Source: Botryosphaeria dothidea
Lineage: Eukaryota > Ascomycota > Dothideomycetes > Botryosphaeriales > Botryosphaeriaceae
Length of the DNA: 64,000 nt
Direction: 5' to 3'
Assembly (NCBI GenBank): GCA_011503125.2
Contig: WWBZ02000014.1
Coordinates: 434,001-498,000 of the forward strand
The notes below the pieces were generated by a model that was not told the origin of the DNA, did no database searches, and saw only the letters and a list, made by a program, of their open reading frames with translations. This document shows, piece by piece, positions 33,786 to 46,073 of the stretch (the stretch's first letter is position 1; each line of letters begins with the position of its first letter). Position numbers and translations under genes: made by a program.

Positions 33786-36700
33786 GGATCAGGGAAGCAG
33801 ATAGTTCTCTAGGGGAAATCCAGAGAGGCACTGGCCGCAGCCTTATACGGATGGTGGACTATTGTTTTTTCAGGGTCTAGAGTCATCAACCATGGATACG
33901 GGATGACACTGTGTGGATGCGCCGATATTGCAACGCGAGAGCTAGAGCTGATACAGGTGGAACCGCTATGGTATCTGGCACAGCTGAAATGTGCTGCGCT
34001 TGCTAGAACAATGGGAAATACTTTAGGTGTTTACAATCCGCGAAGGAGTCAGTAGAGTTCCGGCAAAACAGCAGCTACACTTACAGTTTGTTTAGGCGAT
34101 AGACGCCATACCGTTTATAGTACCTAAATTGCCCACCTTTACCAAAAAGAGGTATTACCCTTCTATAGCTACGAGTTCTAGAAAACTCCGTCTTTAATAG
34201 TCATAGGCTGAAAAAAGGACGTAAAACTAAATAAATAAATAAATAAATACACTTACAGTATTGGAGGGCAACCTGGTTTCAGACTTTCGGGTTGGGCCAC
34301 TTCCTGCTTAGCGCACTGGGAAGAGTAAGGACGGTACTGGCAAGTCAAGGTCGGACGGTGGGCAGATACGGTGGCTATAGCGAGTAGCGACTGCTGATGG
34401 TTCATTCCCATTTCGACAACCCCCCAACCGAGATCATCCAAGCTCCTTCCAACAGCACCTGGTTCTCCTTCGGAAGCCTCCAGCCGTGAATCCAGGCCAT
34501 GTGGTTCAAACCTGCTGATGGTGCACTCCACAGTCTTTGCCTCAGTGCAACCGCTGTCGTTCCACTGTCCACCGAAAACCCTCTGCGCGTCTAATTATTG
34601 AAGAGGTGTTATCCCTGGCGGTGCTTTTGCGGCAATTGGAAATATGGACCAGCTCTGGCACTTTATCGTGACCCTACGCTCCAACTCCATCCAATAGCTG
34701 AATCCCAACTGTCACCTGCAGTACTTCTCTGTCGTAGGAGAGATATTTCAGATACTAGACGGACATCGTCAAACTCTTCAAGTCTACGAATCTGACGAGC
34801 CAGTTCTCCCACGCCGCTGTGACTCGGGACCACTGCAGCAGGATGACTATGCTCACCAGTGCGGCATTCGCGAACTGACGTTATCAAACTTGGAAATTGC
34901 GCTCCTCGCAATCGGCTACAAGGAGCTGAGTTACCGCAGTCTTTGCGTCTACGCACGACATGGTCATGGCCCGCAAGCTGCTTGACGGGCATTGTAAGTT
35001 CTGCGGAGACGTAAAGACTGCAGCTTCGCGTTTGGCGCGGATCTGAGAAAAAAGAGCTTCTGAACACGGTGTACAGTGACGTGATCTGCTCTCTAGAAGC
35101 CCCACTGGTCGGGAGTTGCCGAGGAGTTGACGCTGGGGTCCGAGTAGTTGGGATCGAAAAAGCCGAGGGATAAACGGAGAGGAACAATCAGAAAGAGCAT
35201 TCTGTGCCCGGAAGTAGGGCGGTGGAGCCACTTATGGTTTCTCTTATCTCTCGTCGTTCAATATGCGTGGTGAGTTAGTCAGTATGCATCATCAACCTAC
35301 CCGGCGATATCACCAACGCAGACAAAAAAAGCAATTCCCAAGGGCTCATCCGACCATCTTCCCATAGCCAAAGCGCTGTAAAGGACCTCGATAAACCTTA
35401 AGAACTGTCAAACCCGCTATAAGGCACCCAAGACGTCAACCCCCACAACAGGAAACCCAAACCACAGCGGATCACCCGCAGTAAGCACAAACCAAACCCG
35501 CACCCGCAGAAAAAAGCATTGCGCCATCCCGGTGGTTCCCCGATCCAGTTCATGAATCACCACGAGCGGCGCGCACATCCACCCCGCTGCAGTTCCTCCG
35601 GCGCGACGTCTTGGGCTGACGCAATGCCACGCCTTCCCCCACCCCCGCTCTCGCTCGCGGGCGGAGCCAGGGCTGCCGTCTCCCGCCAACAGCGGCATAT
35701 GTGCACCATCGGAGAGAATGCGAACCTCTCAGAATAATCGATTACCAGAGATCCGGGCGTGTTAAGGCGAATTTAGCGAGGCCGGAATGTCCGAGCAGTT
35801 CGTCACGCGTCGCGCGCCAGGCGGATGCCGCACCATACTTTGTTCCAAGCTTCTTTCAGGAAAAGCCGTTGTGACAGCCAACTCAAAAACCTTCTTGGCT
35901 AAGGGAACGAATGCGTGGCGGGAACAAAGAAACGGTTGACGGGGAACGGCGATGGAGCGTGTGATTGGATTGGACATCACAAGGGATGCATCTTCCTGCA
36001 AGAATCCCATTTCTGGCAGTGGTGATTTAATTATTTTTTTCTTCCTTCCATCTTGGGCGATCACGCATGCGCATGGTGTCTCGTATCGAAAGCGAACGCG
36101 ACCGCATAGGCATGTATTTGCCTTTATTTGCACCCTGTTTGTGATAGGAAAAGTCCAGAGCGTTGGTATGCTAAGCATATGGCTGAGTTGCGGCTACTGG
36201 GTGATTGGCCGTGGTGTCATGTGTTGGAAGAAACATAAAACAAAAGTCCGAACTCTGACATCACCTCCCGCGCAGAATGAGATTCGAAGGGGACGGTGCT
36301 GGCTTAGATGTTCGTGGCGGAAGGCGGGTGGTCTTGGCACATTTGAGTTGACGCAGGCTGTGACAAGGCTGGGAAGCATGCGAATCAGGTGCAGCAGAGG
36401 TGCGATAGAAGGGCCCATAATCTGAGAGATGTCCCCTGATGATATCAACACTGACGTCGCACGGGTTTCAGGAAGAGGGGAGTGATGGACGCGTGAACCC
36501 GCAGATACCTGAGGACAATAAGGCCAATTGGACGGGCACATGTTGCGTTATCGTGGCGAAGCAAATGGGGCATGTGGGTGCTTGCTCGGCCCCTGGTCAA
36601 GCACAAGCGCAGGCGAACTTTCATCAGGAAAAAGACAGGGCACGACAAAGCTACTCGTATAGCAAAAGTCAGCATCACCGATAGCTTAGTAAAAGGGCGC

Positions 36701-39161
36701 GGAATTGGAGCGATGAAGTGGGATACCGGCTGGCCGGCCCCTGCACCAGAGCCGGTGGTCCGGATGGCCGGCAAGGCGCAGCAGAGCCACAAAGGCTTGT
36801 CGGGCCGCGTTTACTTCACTACGGCCTTCCTGGCCTCGCAACTTTCCTGTCTCGGTAGGCAGCCGGCGACCGCCCGGCATACCGAAAGATGCTTTGGGAC
36901 GCCGTATATCTGGGGTGCTCTCCATCTCTCCTTCTCGTTTCGACGCGCTTGGCAGCGCTGGCGTGCGACTTCACGACTCATGCCGCCACTTGAGACTCGT
37001 AAAGCTTTGGCTCGACGCTGTCCTCGCGTAGAAGAGGCGATTAATGAGCGCTGGGCGATTGGAAATTCCTCGACAGGGAATCGTGGGCAGAACGACATGG
37101 CCCCAAGCCGTTCGGCGAGCATCGCGATCACCCTAAGGAAATTGGCCAAGACAAGGCAAGAGAAGAATATGTGGTGGTGTTCTGTGCACCGTTGAACAGA
37201 GGCAGCGAGCAGATGGCCAATACCAAACACGATGATCAAGGCGAGGTGTGATGACGTCGCGCGGGATGGTGCGGGAAGTTCCTCAGACTGGCGTGCTGAA
37301 ACGGCCGGGATGCTGCTTTCTCGTTGCTTCAGGTGGGCGCCAGCCAATAATTGCACACCCTGTGCGGTTTTGCTGGTCGCAAGCCCAATGTGAGGTCTAG
37401 ACGCCTTGGGCCAGCGAACCAAGCAGAGCGCAGGCCAGCCAACGGGCCGCCACAGATGCGGAGCGAAGGGCCATAGCGTTTCGCTTTGCGGTAAAAGGCA
37501 GTTAAGGTTTGCTGTAGTGCGTCCAAGACAAGCAATTCCTCTACTCCGCCCCGGAATTGTCTCGATCCGTGATTGGCACAAGTCAGCTCCAAGGCCAACC
37601 AGTTAGCAGATCCGCATTAGGAACGCCATCGCGTTGATGGCTGCAGCAAACACGAGACAACTGCATAGGCGAGGGGGCAGGCGCCTGGGAAGCGAACAGC
37701 GACGGCGTGAGCATGTTGGCGATGGTATTGTAGAGCGCCAGGGAAGGGCCTCTAAGCCGCTTCATTGCGCGTCCCTGCCTGTGGGCTTTTTTCTTGGCCC
37801 AGCATACGTGCGTCATCCGGTCAGCCCGGCGTGCCTGGAAAGCACACAAATGTTCTGACGGGCGTTGTAGCAGCCAGCAGCAGCCAGTAAGAGGACCCCA
37901 ATTTGCGACAAGATGCCCTAATCACCGCTTGGACAGAGATAGGGAGGCCACCGCCATTCGTCTAGTCATCCCTGGGATTACGCAGATCTACAGGCGCCCT
38001 GTGAGTGTGACTCTTCGTGCTGTTTGCAGCGATGCGTTGGTTGTGCAAAGGGCGGTTCGACACAGGCCGTGGTGGAGAGGGGGTTCCACTAGCTTGGTGG
38101 TGACGACTACTATGTCCCGAGGCACACGTCCGGCATTTGACGCGCCGCGGGCCGCCATGGAGGCGTGAGATGCGGAGTCATTGGGAGCAGACAGCTGCAA
38201 ACGCGGGAGCCGTTGATCGATCAACGTGGTCTTGGAGCTTGTCGGGGAGATGGCGGACATGTGTCAGAAGCCAAGTGATAGAACGCTTGGCCTGGCAGAC
38301 ACAGCCTAGCAGCAAGCGCAGTCGAGCGGGAACGTTCCGATGGGATGTTGAGGCACTTGTCGTCTGCCATCGCCGTTTGGCATGCGCGGAGAAGAGCTAT
38401 TGCCGGCAGGGGAGATGCGCACGCATTAATTGCCGGCATTCCGTAACGCTGGCACTTGGCGTGAAGAAAGGGAGCGCTCAAACCCAGGGCGAGCTCGACA
38501 ACAAAAGGCCCTGAGCAAACGTAAGGATTGGGCCGCGCGGGCACGCACCAGGGGGCGCCCCGTTCCTGGGCTGAGGCGTGCAGGCCGCCAATCGCGGACT
38601 GTCGATTACACGGCTCCGCCTCCACACGCTGAGCCTAAGCGGACATACCAAGACTCCCTCCCAGCCAGCTCAACCAAGCCTCGGAGACCCGATTGTAGGT
38701 AAGGTAAGCTGATCGTGCAGACGCGCCGAGACCTAGGACGCGCAAGCCAGCAGTCAAATCGTGGCCGGAAATCGATGCTCACTTGGCCCACCGCTGGCCC
38801 GTTGCCGGATCCCCGCTTCGGGGCAAGCCTGCCCAGCGTGTAGCTCTTGCGAGACATTATTCAGGATGATGTCGTCTGGTTGCTGCCATGGATCTGCCTC
38901 CAAAACAGCAAAGTACAGCACAGCCCGTGCCTGTCTGTTATTTCGCAGCGTTCCGGCCCACGAGTTTAAGAACGCCTGCCCTCCATCATAGCCTGAATCA
39001 CGAAGCCCCTTCGCTCCTCCGGACCCCAATTTCAGCTGATAAAGGAAGCTAACAATAGCCCGTCGTCCTTTGTGGCGTGCATACATATTGATCTGCCGCC
39101 TCTTCTTTTTTTCCTTTCAGTCTAGACGCTCGTACTTCCACCACTATTCTGAAGTCGCACA
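33786..39161. other. Gene-poor 5.4-kb region
   Basis: No frame in this stretch has recognisable domains or splice structure. The longest frames (36811-37581 minus, 257 codons; 36572-37195 plus, 207 codons) overlap each other antisense and look like chance frames in moderately GC-rich DNA. The one clear feature is a short retroposon-like insertion at 34088-34247, annotated separately. Confidence 0.45.
34076..34259 (+). mobile_element. SINE-like or short retroposon insertion with 12-bp target duplication
   Basis: The 12-mer TACACTTACAGT occurs at 34076-34087 and again at 34248-34259. Between them is a 160-bp AT-rich segment ending in an AAAT-type tandem tail (34227-34247). Direct repeats of this length plus a simple-repeat 3' tail are the hallmark of LINE-mobilised retroposons. 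I cannot see convincing Pol III A and B boxes, so it could be a SINE or a 5'-truncated LINE end. Confidence 0.7.
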
Positions 39162-40807
39162 ATGTGGTCTCGCATTGCTGCCGCCGCCCTGCTGGGCCTT
39201 GGTATGCTTGGGTTTCCTACACCTCCGTGGTCAGTCGGACAACCGCTTACCTCCTCTCGCAGCATCCACCACAACCGCCCAAACCTCTTCAAACTGCAAT
39301 GGCGATATCTGTTACGCCTTGAATATTCCGGACAGCACTGCTAGCTCCGGTAGTGGCGACATCTTCCTTCAAATCACCGCCCCCACCTCCTATGCATGGG
39401 TCGCTCTCGGTCAGGGCAGCTCCATGTCGGGCTCCCGGATGTTTATCGTATACACCTCTGCTGATGGCAACAACGTCACCGTTTCGCCCCGCCTCAGCTC
39501 GGGCCATAGCATGCCGCAGTTTACTAGCGATACGCAGATCACACTCCTTGAGGGTTCGAGTGTCTCCAACGGTCAGATGACTGCGAACTTCAAATGTAAG
39601 TAATCCTCCGATCGGGCAATGCACGGCGGCTAAGTTCTGCAGGCGCAAACTGCAACTCCTGGTCTGGCGGCTCCATGGACTTTTCTTCAAGCTCTGCAAC
39701 CTGGATACATGCAAGCAAATCCGGAAGCGCCCTCAACTCGGACGACACGAGCGAATCCATCTCGCAGCACGGCAACGACTACGGCAACTGGAACTGGGAC
39801 TTCAGCGCTGCCAAGGGCGGAAGCAGCGCGAACCCCTTCGCAAGCGGAACGGCAACCACCACTGGAGGAACTAGCTCTGGTACCCAGGACTGTGTCCCCC
39901 GACCGACTGGCACAGGTTCTGGCTCTGGCTCTAGTTCTGGTACGTCAACAACATCATCAAATGGACCCCCATGGGCTGGCGGCAGCCGCCCCACTGGTTA
40001 CCCCCCGTGGAACAACGATAATGACAAGAGAGCAGAATCTAGTGATGACGACGTCAATTACTGCGCTCCCGGTCAAACTCCCAGTTCTTCGTCGGCCGGC
40101 TCGCAAATCGGCGGTGGTGCAGCTCTCGAGGCTATGCAGCGTGCAAGGAGGATGCAGACCGCTCATGCTGTCCTGGCTTGCCTTGCTATGGTAATCTTCT
40201 TCCCTGCTGGTGCTATCAGTATCAGGACGTTTAGCTTCCCCGGCCTCGTCTGGTTCCACGGTGGTCTCCAAGTCTTCGCGTACGCCATGTTCACTGCGGC
40301 GGTCGGTCTCGGTATCTACATTGGCCAGGGCGAATACGTAAGTATACTCCGAGTCGGGCCAGACGTTCTTGGCTAATTCATGTGCAGATCGAGAGCTACC
40401 ACGGAGTCATTGGGCTCCTCGTGTTTTCCTTGCTCTTTTTCATGCCCATCTTCGGCTGGCTGCACCATAAGCTGTTCAAGAAGTACGGTCACCGCACCTT
40501 TTGGTCGTACATCCACATCTGGCTGGGCCGCTGCCTCATCACCCTCGGCATCATCAACGGCGGTCTCGGCCTGAAGCTCGCGGGCAGCCCGACCGACTGG
40601 GTCATTGCGTACAGCGTCGTCGCCGGTATCATCTGGCTGGTCTACATTGCCACTGCAGTGATGGGCGAGGCCAGGCGGAAGAGGGCAGTGGCAGCAGCTC
40701 CGCCTGCGTACGGAACGGAGAGAAAAGGTTCGTCTCACAGCAGTGGCAGCCCTTCCGGCAGCAGCCAGCGGGAGTTTTATGGACGCAAGAACAGGGGCGA
40801 GGCGTGA
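39162..40807 (+). CDS. DOMON plus cytochrome b561 membrane protein
   Basis: Exons 39162-39201, 39263-39595, 39643-40337 and 40388-40807, all in phase, 495 aa. A signal peptide (MWSRIAAAALLGLA) leads into a DOMON/cellobiose-dehydrogenase-cytochrome-like domain (CNGDICYALNIPD to FKCANCNSW). A Ser/Gly/Thr-rich linker follows, then five membrane helices of b561 type with heme-ligand His in TAHAVLA, VWFHGGLQ, ESYHGVIG and YIHIWLGR. The tail is cytosolic and Ser-rich. Proteins of this build move electrons across membranes (iron or ascorbate-type reductases) at the plasma membrane or endomembranes. The first exon, covering only the signal peptide start, is 40 nt. Confidence 0.9.
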
Positions 40808-41449
40808 AGTCGGAAAGCTGTAAGATGTTGATTAAAGCGGAGGATCGCAGGACAGATTGAAAGAATAGATACCCTTGTGAGGAAGGCCAGTAAAGAAGGT
40901 CCAAAGTGTACGAACGGGAACAGTCAATTAGGTATCCGGGTTGCGGCGCCTTGAGCCAATGTAGACTATAGCGACGATTTAACGATACCTTATAACCTTC
41001 CAATACCCTGCAAACATTGGCTGTGATGTGAAACGTCGAGGCGGTGCCGAAGACCAGTCGCGTGGTTCGGTCGGTGGAATCCAGAGCGGTAGCGGGTAAA
41101 TTGGCCCAAAAGAGCGTCTCGTGCAGATGTTTGGAGATGACAGGTCTGAGGTTGGCGGGCGGAGCGGAAGATGATTGGCAGGGCTGGGAGAGGGTTGGGC
41201 GGAGGCGGAAAGGCAGCGATGGAGGGGCAGCGCGGGTCGGCGGCCCTATTGCAAAGCAGTGGCCCAAGCGCCCCGCCTTCGCAACACCTGAAATGATCGG
41301 GAGAGCGACAACAAAACACTTCCATTCTCTCCCCCACCACTCTCCCACTCCCACCCCACCACCGCCGACCACCCTCCACCATTCTTCGGTCATTCATCGC
41401 ATCCGTATTTCTCAACCGCATCGTGCTGTGATCTGCCCCACCGTCCACT
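40808..41449. other. Intergenic region
   Basis: About 0.64 kb between two plus-strand genes, serving as 3' flank and EB1 promoter. CT-rich near 41320-41390 just before EB1. Open frames on both strands have no coding character. Confidence 0.5.
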
Positions 41450-42560
41450 ATGGGAGAGTCAAGGTGCGTCCCACCAGGCTGCGCCATTCGATGCGCCCGA
41501 CCCCCGCTCTGCCCGTTCGCCCGCACTGGGTTCGCTGCTGACCAAGTCTACAGACAGGAGCTTCTTGCCTGGGTGAACAACCTTCTCCAGCTTAACATTA
41601 CCAAGGTCGAACAATGCGGTGCCGGGTATGCCAAAGCCCTCCTCCCCCGAACGCCTTCCGCTTCTGCAAACCGCCCGCCACTACCCTTGCCCACATATCG
41701 AGGTCATGCTGGGTCGACCAACCGCTGACTTGTCTCTCTGCAGTGCCGTCTACTGCCAGATCTTCGATAGCATCTTCCGTATGTGCCCCTTTCTCACAGC
41801 GGATCGCGCGGACACTGACGCCCCTTTCACAGTCGATGTGCCCATGTCCAGGGTGAAGTTCAACGCCAACACCGAGTACCAGTACCTGCAGAACTTCAAG
41901 GTCCTACAGAGTACGCCTCCCTCTGCCGCGTGCGTCGACCTCAACGTCACAGCCAACTAATGCGTCGAGCCTTGCAGACACATTCGCGAAGCACCAAATC
42001 GACAGGCCCGTCAGAGTCCAAGATCTGGTTAAGTGTAAGATGCAGGACAACCTGGAGTTCCTCCAGTTCTGCAAGCGATACTGGGACCAGTACTACCCCG
42101 GCGGCGACTACGACGCCCCGGTTCGCAGGAAGGGTTCTGGTGCTCCCGCTGCCGCCGGCGGTGCCCCTCGTGCCGTGTCTTCCAGTGCCGCTCGCAAGCC
42201 TGCCGCTGGCGGCGCAACGTCGGTGGCCCGCGCTCGCACCCCGCAATCCAGCGCGCAGACGGCGGCGCTCCAGCAGGAAAACAACGCGCTGAAGGAGACG
42301 GTTGCTGGCCTGGAGAGGGAGCGTGACTTCTACTTCAGCAAGCTCAGGGACATTGAGCTGCTAATCCAGAACGCGTTGGAGCAAGACCCCGAACTCGAGA
42401 AGGAGGACACTATCCTGAAGTCGATTCAAACGATTTTGTACTCGACGGAGGTACGGTCCCCGAGCCCTACAAAACATGACATATGGCTGACATTCCTACA
42501 CAGGAGGGATTCGAGATTCCTGCCGAAGCCGAGGGCGAGCTTGAGGAGGAGACTTTCTAG
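41450..42560 (+). CDS. EB1/Bim1/Mal3 microtubule plus-end tracking protein
   Basis: Six exons: 41450-41463, 41554-41625, 41744-41778, 41833-41910, 41978-42450 and 42504-42560; 242 aa, matching the family. The calponin-homology domain covers residues 1 to about 105 (RQELLAWVNNLLQLN, VYCQIFDSIF, VKFNANTEYQYLQNFKVLQ, RYWDQYYPGGDYD). A Ser/Ala-rich basic linker and the C-terminal EB1 coiled coil follow (LERERDFYFSKLRDIELL), with an acidic tail ending EEETF. EB1 proteins bind growing microtubule ends in the cytoplasm and recruit other tip proteins. The first four exons are tiny (14, 72, 35 and 78 nt), typical of fungal EB1 genes. Confidence 0.95.
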
Positions 42561-43119
42561 ACGCGGTCGAAAGGATTTGGCGGAAGGAAAGCATAGAGGA
42601 TGGCGATGTGTTGCATTTGGTCATGTTGACCGGTTTCGAAAATACCCTGCAGATTGCCGGTGGACAATAGGGACGCGGTAGAGGAGGGCAGTAGCATAGT
42701 TCTCATGGAGCCTGCAATGCTGCGCTGCAGAGTAATAGCGGGGCACGTGTGTGAATGGTATTTGGCATTTCGGAAGTTCATCTGATCAGCCGCAATTACG
42801 TATCCTGGCACGTGCATGGCGGATCGGCGCCGGCCTGGCTCAAGCTTTCCATGCTCTGCTGTGACAACACACGAAACACTCCACTCTTCTCCCCAACGCC
42901 AACAACGCACGAACACCGCCTGTTGATGATTTTGACGACTCTGCGATACCCGATATATACCGTCATACGCACGTACTCTTGCGCTCAGACGGAGAAGACA
43001 CAGACCATCTTGTCCTTCCTCCCAGCCCCCGATCAAACCACCCCCGAACCAGCAGGCAACATACGACACAACAAAAGGACTGCTGACGGGGGCCGCTCGA
43101 AATCCCCCAACCCAACAAG
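42561..43119. other. Intergenic region
   Basis: 0.56 kb between EB1 and the Vam7 gene, same strand. No feature seen apart from likely 3' UTR and promoter. Confidence 0.5.
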
Positions 43120-44274
43120 ATGCCGCTCGACATAACCATCCCGTCGACCAGCGTGTCCAGCACGGACAAGCCCTTCACCATCTACACCGTCTCGATCCGC
43201 CAGCCCATCCGCACCATCACCGTCGTCAAGCGCTACTCCGACTTCGTGCGCCTGCACGCCGACATCACCGAGCAGGCCGGCGCGCCGCCGCCCGCGCCCC
43301 TGCCCTCCAAGTCGTGGTTCTCGCGCACCGTCAACAACCCGGCCATGACGGAGCAGCGCCGCCGCGACCTCGAGGCCTACCTGCGCGCCATCGAGGCCTC
43401 GGACGACGCACGCTGGCGCCACACCAGCGCCTGGCGCACCTTCCTGCAGCTGGGCACGAGCGCGCGGCCGCTGGACGGTGGGAGCAGCGCGAACGGACAC
43501 TCGCTCGAGCCGGGCAGGAACGGGCAGCTGGGCATCAAGGACCCGGCGACCTGGCTCGCGGTCCACCAGGACCTCAAGAGCAACCTGCACCAGGCGCGCC
43601 TGGCGCTGACGCGCCGTGAGCAGGCGCAGACGGCGCAGGGCCAGCACGAGGCCGGCGCCGCGGCGAAGAAGTACCTGGTGCTGGCGGGCACGCTCATCTC
43701 GGCGCTGGACGCGGGCCTGAAGACACTGTCGGGCAGCGGCAAGCAGAGCAGCGGCGACGTTGCGGTCGAGAAGCTGGGAGACGGCGAGCTGCGGCGGCGC
43801 CGGGACCTGCTGAGCGGCGCGCGCAAGGAGAAGGAAGGCCTCGAGGGCGTGCTGGGCGCGCTCGCCGTCAAGAGCCTGGCCGCGGGCGGTTCGGGCGCGG
43901 GCGCGGCGGCGTCGACGCTGTCGTCCGGTGCGGCGGCTACGCCTGGCGACAAGGCGCACCTTTTCCGCGGCGCGAACGGCAGCGCGACGAGCGTGAGCAG
44001 CAGGAGGACCCTGGGCGCGCCGGCGCCGGAGACGCAGCGCACTAGGGAGCTGGACAACAATGGCGTCGTGCAGCTGCAGCGTCAGATCATGCGCGAGCAG
44101 GACGAGGACGTGCAGGATCTGGGCAAGGCGGTGAGGCGGATGCGCGAGTTGGGCGTGCAGATCAACGATGAGCTGCAGCTGCAGGATGACATGTTGCGGA
44201 TGCTGGACGACGATGTGGATAGGGTTGGGGGCAAGATTGATGTTGCGAAGAAGAGGATTGCGAAGATCAGGTAA
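43120..44274 (+). CDS. vam7: Vacuolar SNARE Vam7 (PX plus t-SNARE)
   Basis: Single exon of 384 aa. An N-terminal PX domain (about residues 1-115, with TITVVKRYSDFVRLH and RRRDLEAYLRAI) binds phosphatidylinositol 3-phosphate. A middle helical region rich in Ala/Gly and a C-terminal Qc-type SNARE helix follow (about 315-384: IMREQDEDVQDLGKAVRRM to LDDDVDRVGGKIDVAKKRI). There is no transmembrane segment, as in yeast Vam7, which is soluble and recruited to vacuoles by its PX domain for HOPS-dependent fusion. An intronless, strongly GC-rich coding sequence. Confidence 0.93.
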   Translation: MPLDITIPSTSVSSTDKPFTIYTVSIRQPIRTITVVKRYSDFVRLHADITEQAGAPPPAPLPSKSWFSRTVNNPAMTEQRRRDLEAYLRAIEASDDARWRHTSAWRTFLQLGTSARPLDGGSSANGHSLEPGRNGQLGIKDPATWLAVHQDLKSNLHQARLALTRREQAQTAQGQHEAGAAAKKYLVLAGTLISALDAGLKTLSGSGKQSSGDVAVEKLGDGELRRRRDLLSGARKEKEGLEGVLGALAVKSLAAGGSGAGAAASTLSSGAAATPGDKAHLFRGANGSATSVSSRRTLGAPAPETQRTRELDNNGVVQLQRQIMREQDEDVQDLGKAVRRMRELGVQINDELQLQDDMLRMLDDDVDRVGGKIDVAKKRIAKIR

Positions 44275-44957
44275 AGAGAGGAATGGAAGGGATCATAGAC
44301 GGATCGGGGGGGGGGGGGGGGGAATGGAAAAGAGTTACTGGCAGGATGACGGTTAGTAGCGCTGGGCCTTTCTTTGCACGCGCATGGTGGTGGTTTCTGT
44401 TGTCGTTTTGCTCTTGGTCCTTCCTTTCTTTTCTCTCACTCTGGAAGCATTTACACGCAAGCATGGCGTTGGGGAAGGGGGGAAATCGCCCATTTATACT
44501 TTCGCTTTTCTGGACTTTTCCTTCTTTCCTGGTTCGCTTTTCCATTGCTTGGGGTTTCTCGTTGACATATATACCCTTTTTCCTGGTATCTTCCCATTGG
44601 CGGTTCATCGTTGCTTTCGAGTTGCATATCCCCGGGAAGCAAAAGGGTTGGTTCAGTCACTTGAGTTGGATGACTGGAGCAGGTGGTTTCAAATGGGAGA
44701 GCTCAAGCAGAGAGCTCATTCATCATTTTCCGAGAATGCATGCGTGCTGACAACTTCCCCTTCGGTATCCAAGAAATCGAATCGAGTCTATCCCACTTGT
44801 CATCGCCTTAATCTCGGTACTAATTTACAAATCCATGTCACGAAAATCTCATCTTATCGGGGAAAGCAGCATTGACAATGACGAGCTCTTGAATACCAGC
44901 TGCCGCACGTACTAATCGCGAAGGAAGAATATCATCGCATGCACTATGCAATAGCAA
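44275..44957. other. Vam7 3' flank
   Basis: About 0.7 kb without a gene. It contains the G17 run and T-rich plus-strand sequence, likely 3' UTR and spacer. Confidence 0.5.
44306..44322 (+). repeat. G17 homopolymer
   Basis: Seventeen consecutive G residues about 30 bp after the Vam7 stop codon, in the probable 3' UTR. Such tracts can form G-quadruplexes and are prone to length errors. Confidence 0.95.
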
Positions 44958-45064
44958 ATGGACAGCGACAGGACGCCACGATCTGGGTCCAGAGTTGCTA
45001 TGGCTTGTCGCCAATGTAGAGCCCGTGAATCAAAGTGCGACGACATACGGCCTCGGGTGAGCTT
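44958..45064 (+). pseudogene. Zn2Cys6 transcription factor remnant
   Basis: Starts MDSDRTPRSGSRVAMACRQCRARESKCDDIRPR, the first half of a Zn2Cys6 cluster (C2C6C), and stops at a possible GTGAGC donor. No second half (CxxCxxxxxxC) or regulatory domain follows, so it is a truncated relic. Confidence 0.5.
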
Positions 45065-45479
45065 TCGCCTGACCAAAAAGCTAAGGAGAGATTGTTGGGT
45101 TGAAAAGGATCTGGTCACTCGTATTGAGCGCGGCTTGCTGCTCAGCGTGAACGGTCGAGGTGGTCAGGTCAATTACGGGCCGCATCGGGATGTGAACAAG
45201 AACTACATCACGACTAACCTACATTTGCTGCCCCCTGATCGGGCTGTTGATGACCTATCGGACTCAGCTTTGCAAATACCGGTTTAACCTCCACACATGC
45301 TAGTCCATTATATTTTCGGGGAGGGAAAGCACCTTTTGAAAAGAAAAACGAGAGAGAAAACTTTCTTTGACCGCAGGCGAAGAACTTGCATCAAGATATC
45401 CCTGGGGGATGGACGGTCAACTTCATTATAGCCAAGAAGTTGGAACAACCAAAGACTCAATGATGGGCATGCATATGCC

Positions 45480-45967
45480 ACACGACTACGTATGAACGAG
45501 CTGCAACTCCCTGGGCTATTTACTCGCCGGGTATCGAATTCGCGAGGAAGGAGATCGAAACCGAGTGGCAGGTCGCACACGAAAAGACATCTCTGCAGCG
45601 GGTTGGAAATCTCCGGAACGCACAAATTGTGCGGATAGTCAAACCATATGCATTGGGGAGACCTTTCAACATCATATTCCCTTGTGCTCAGTCAACCCTT
45701 CAGGACTATCTGCGGAACGAGGTCTCCGGAGCTCACCTGGTGCACTCCAAGCGGGAGATCTGGTCACACCCGTTCTGAAACCAGATGACCGATAGTGAGT
45801 CTCTTGAGGAGCTCGAAGAAATTTATAGTATCGATTGCCAGAAGGTTGATTTTAAGTTCAAGAAAGTGCAGGTATCTTCGCTGACCGATGAAGATTTGAA
45901 AAAAGATTTTGCTGACATTTTAGTTTTCAGAAAGGAAGTAGTTCCCAGGGTATTTAGGATGGCTTGA
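45480..45967 (+). pseudogene. Protein-kinase-like gene remnant
   Basis: A frame ending at the TGA at 45776-45778 reads EFARKEIETEW, then NAQIVRIVKPYALGR and FNIIFPCAQSTLQDYLRN, resembling the N-lobe (helix C to hinge) of fungal kinases found near nonself-recognition genes. No ATP-binding Gly loop, Lys or catalytic loop is present. A further open piece (45785-45967, starting MTDSESLEELEEIY) follows in another frame and may be part of the same relic. Decayed or truncated. Confidence 0.45.
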
Positions 45968-46073
45968 CGGAGATTGTAGTAACGAACGTCACGGAAGACC
46001 TCGTGAGTATTTAAGCTACCTGACTGATGCTTAAAGAGACCTTTTTTTTCTCACCAAAGAACCCACCTCCTGC

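Noticed and set aside
34663..35187. 174-codon minus-strand frame
   Set aside because: Ser/Arg-rich, no domain, no conserved motif seen; not called.
36572..37581. Overlapping 207- and 257-codon frames in the gene-poor region
   Set aside because: They overlap antisense, lack domains and have no supporting splice or start context; left as possible but unsupported.
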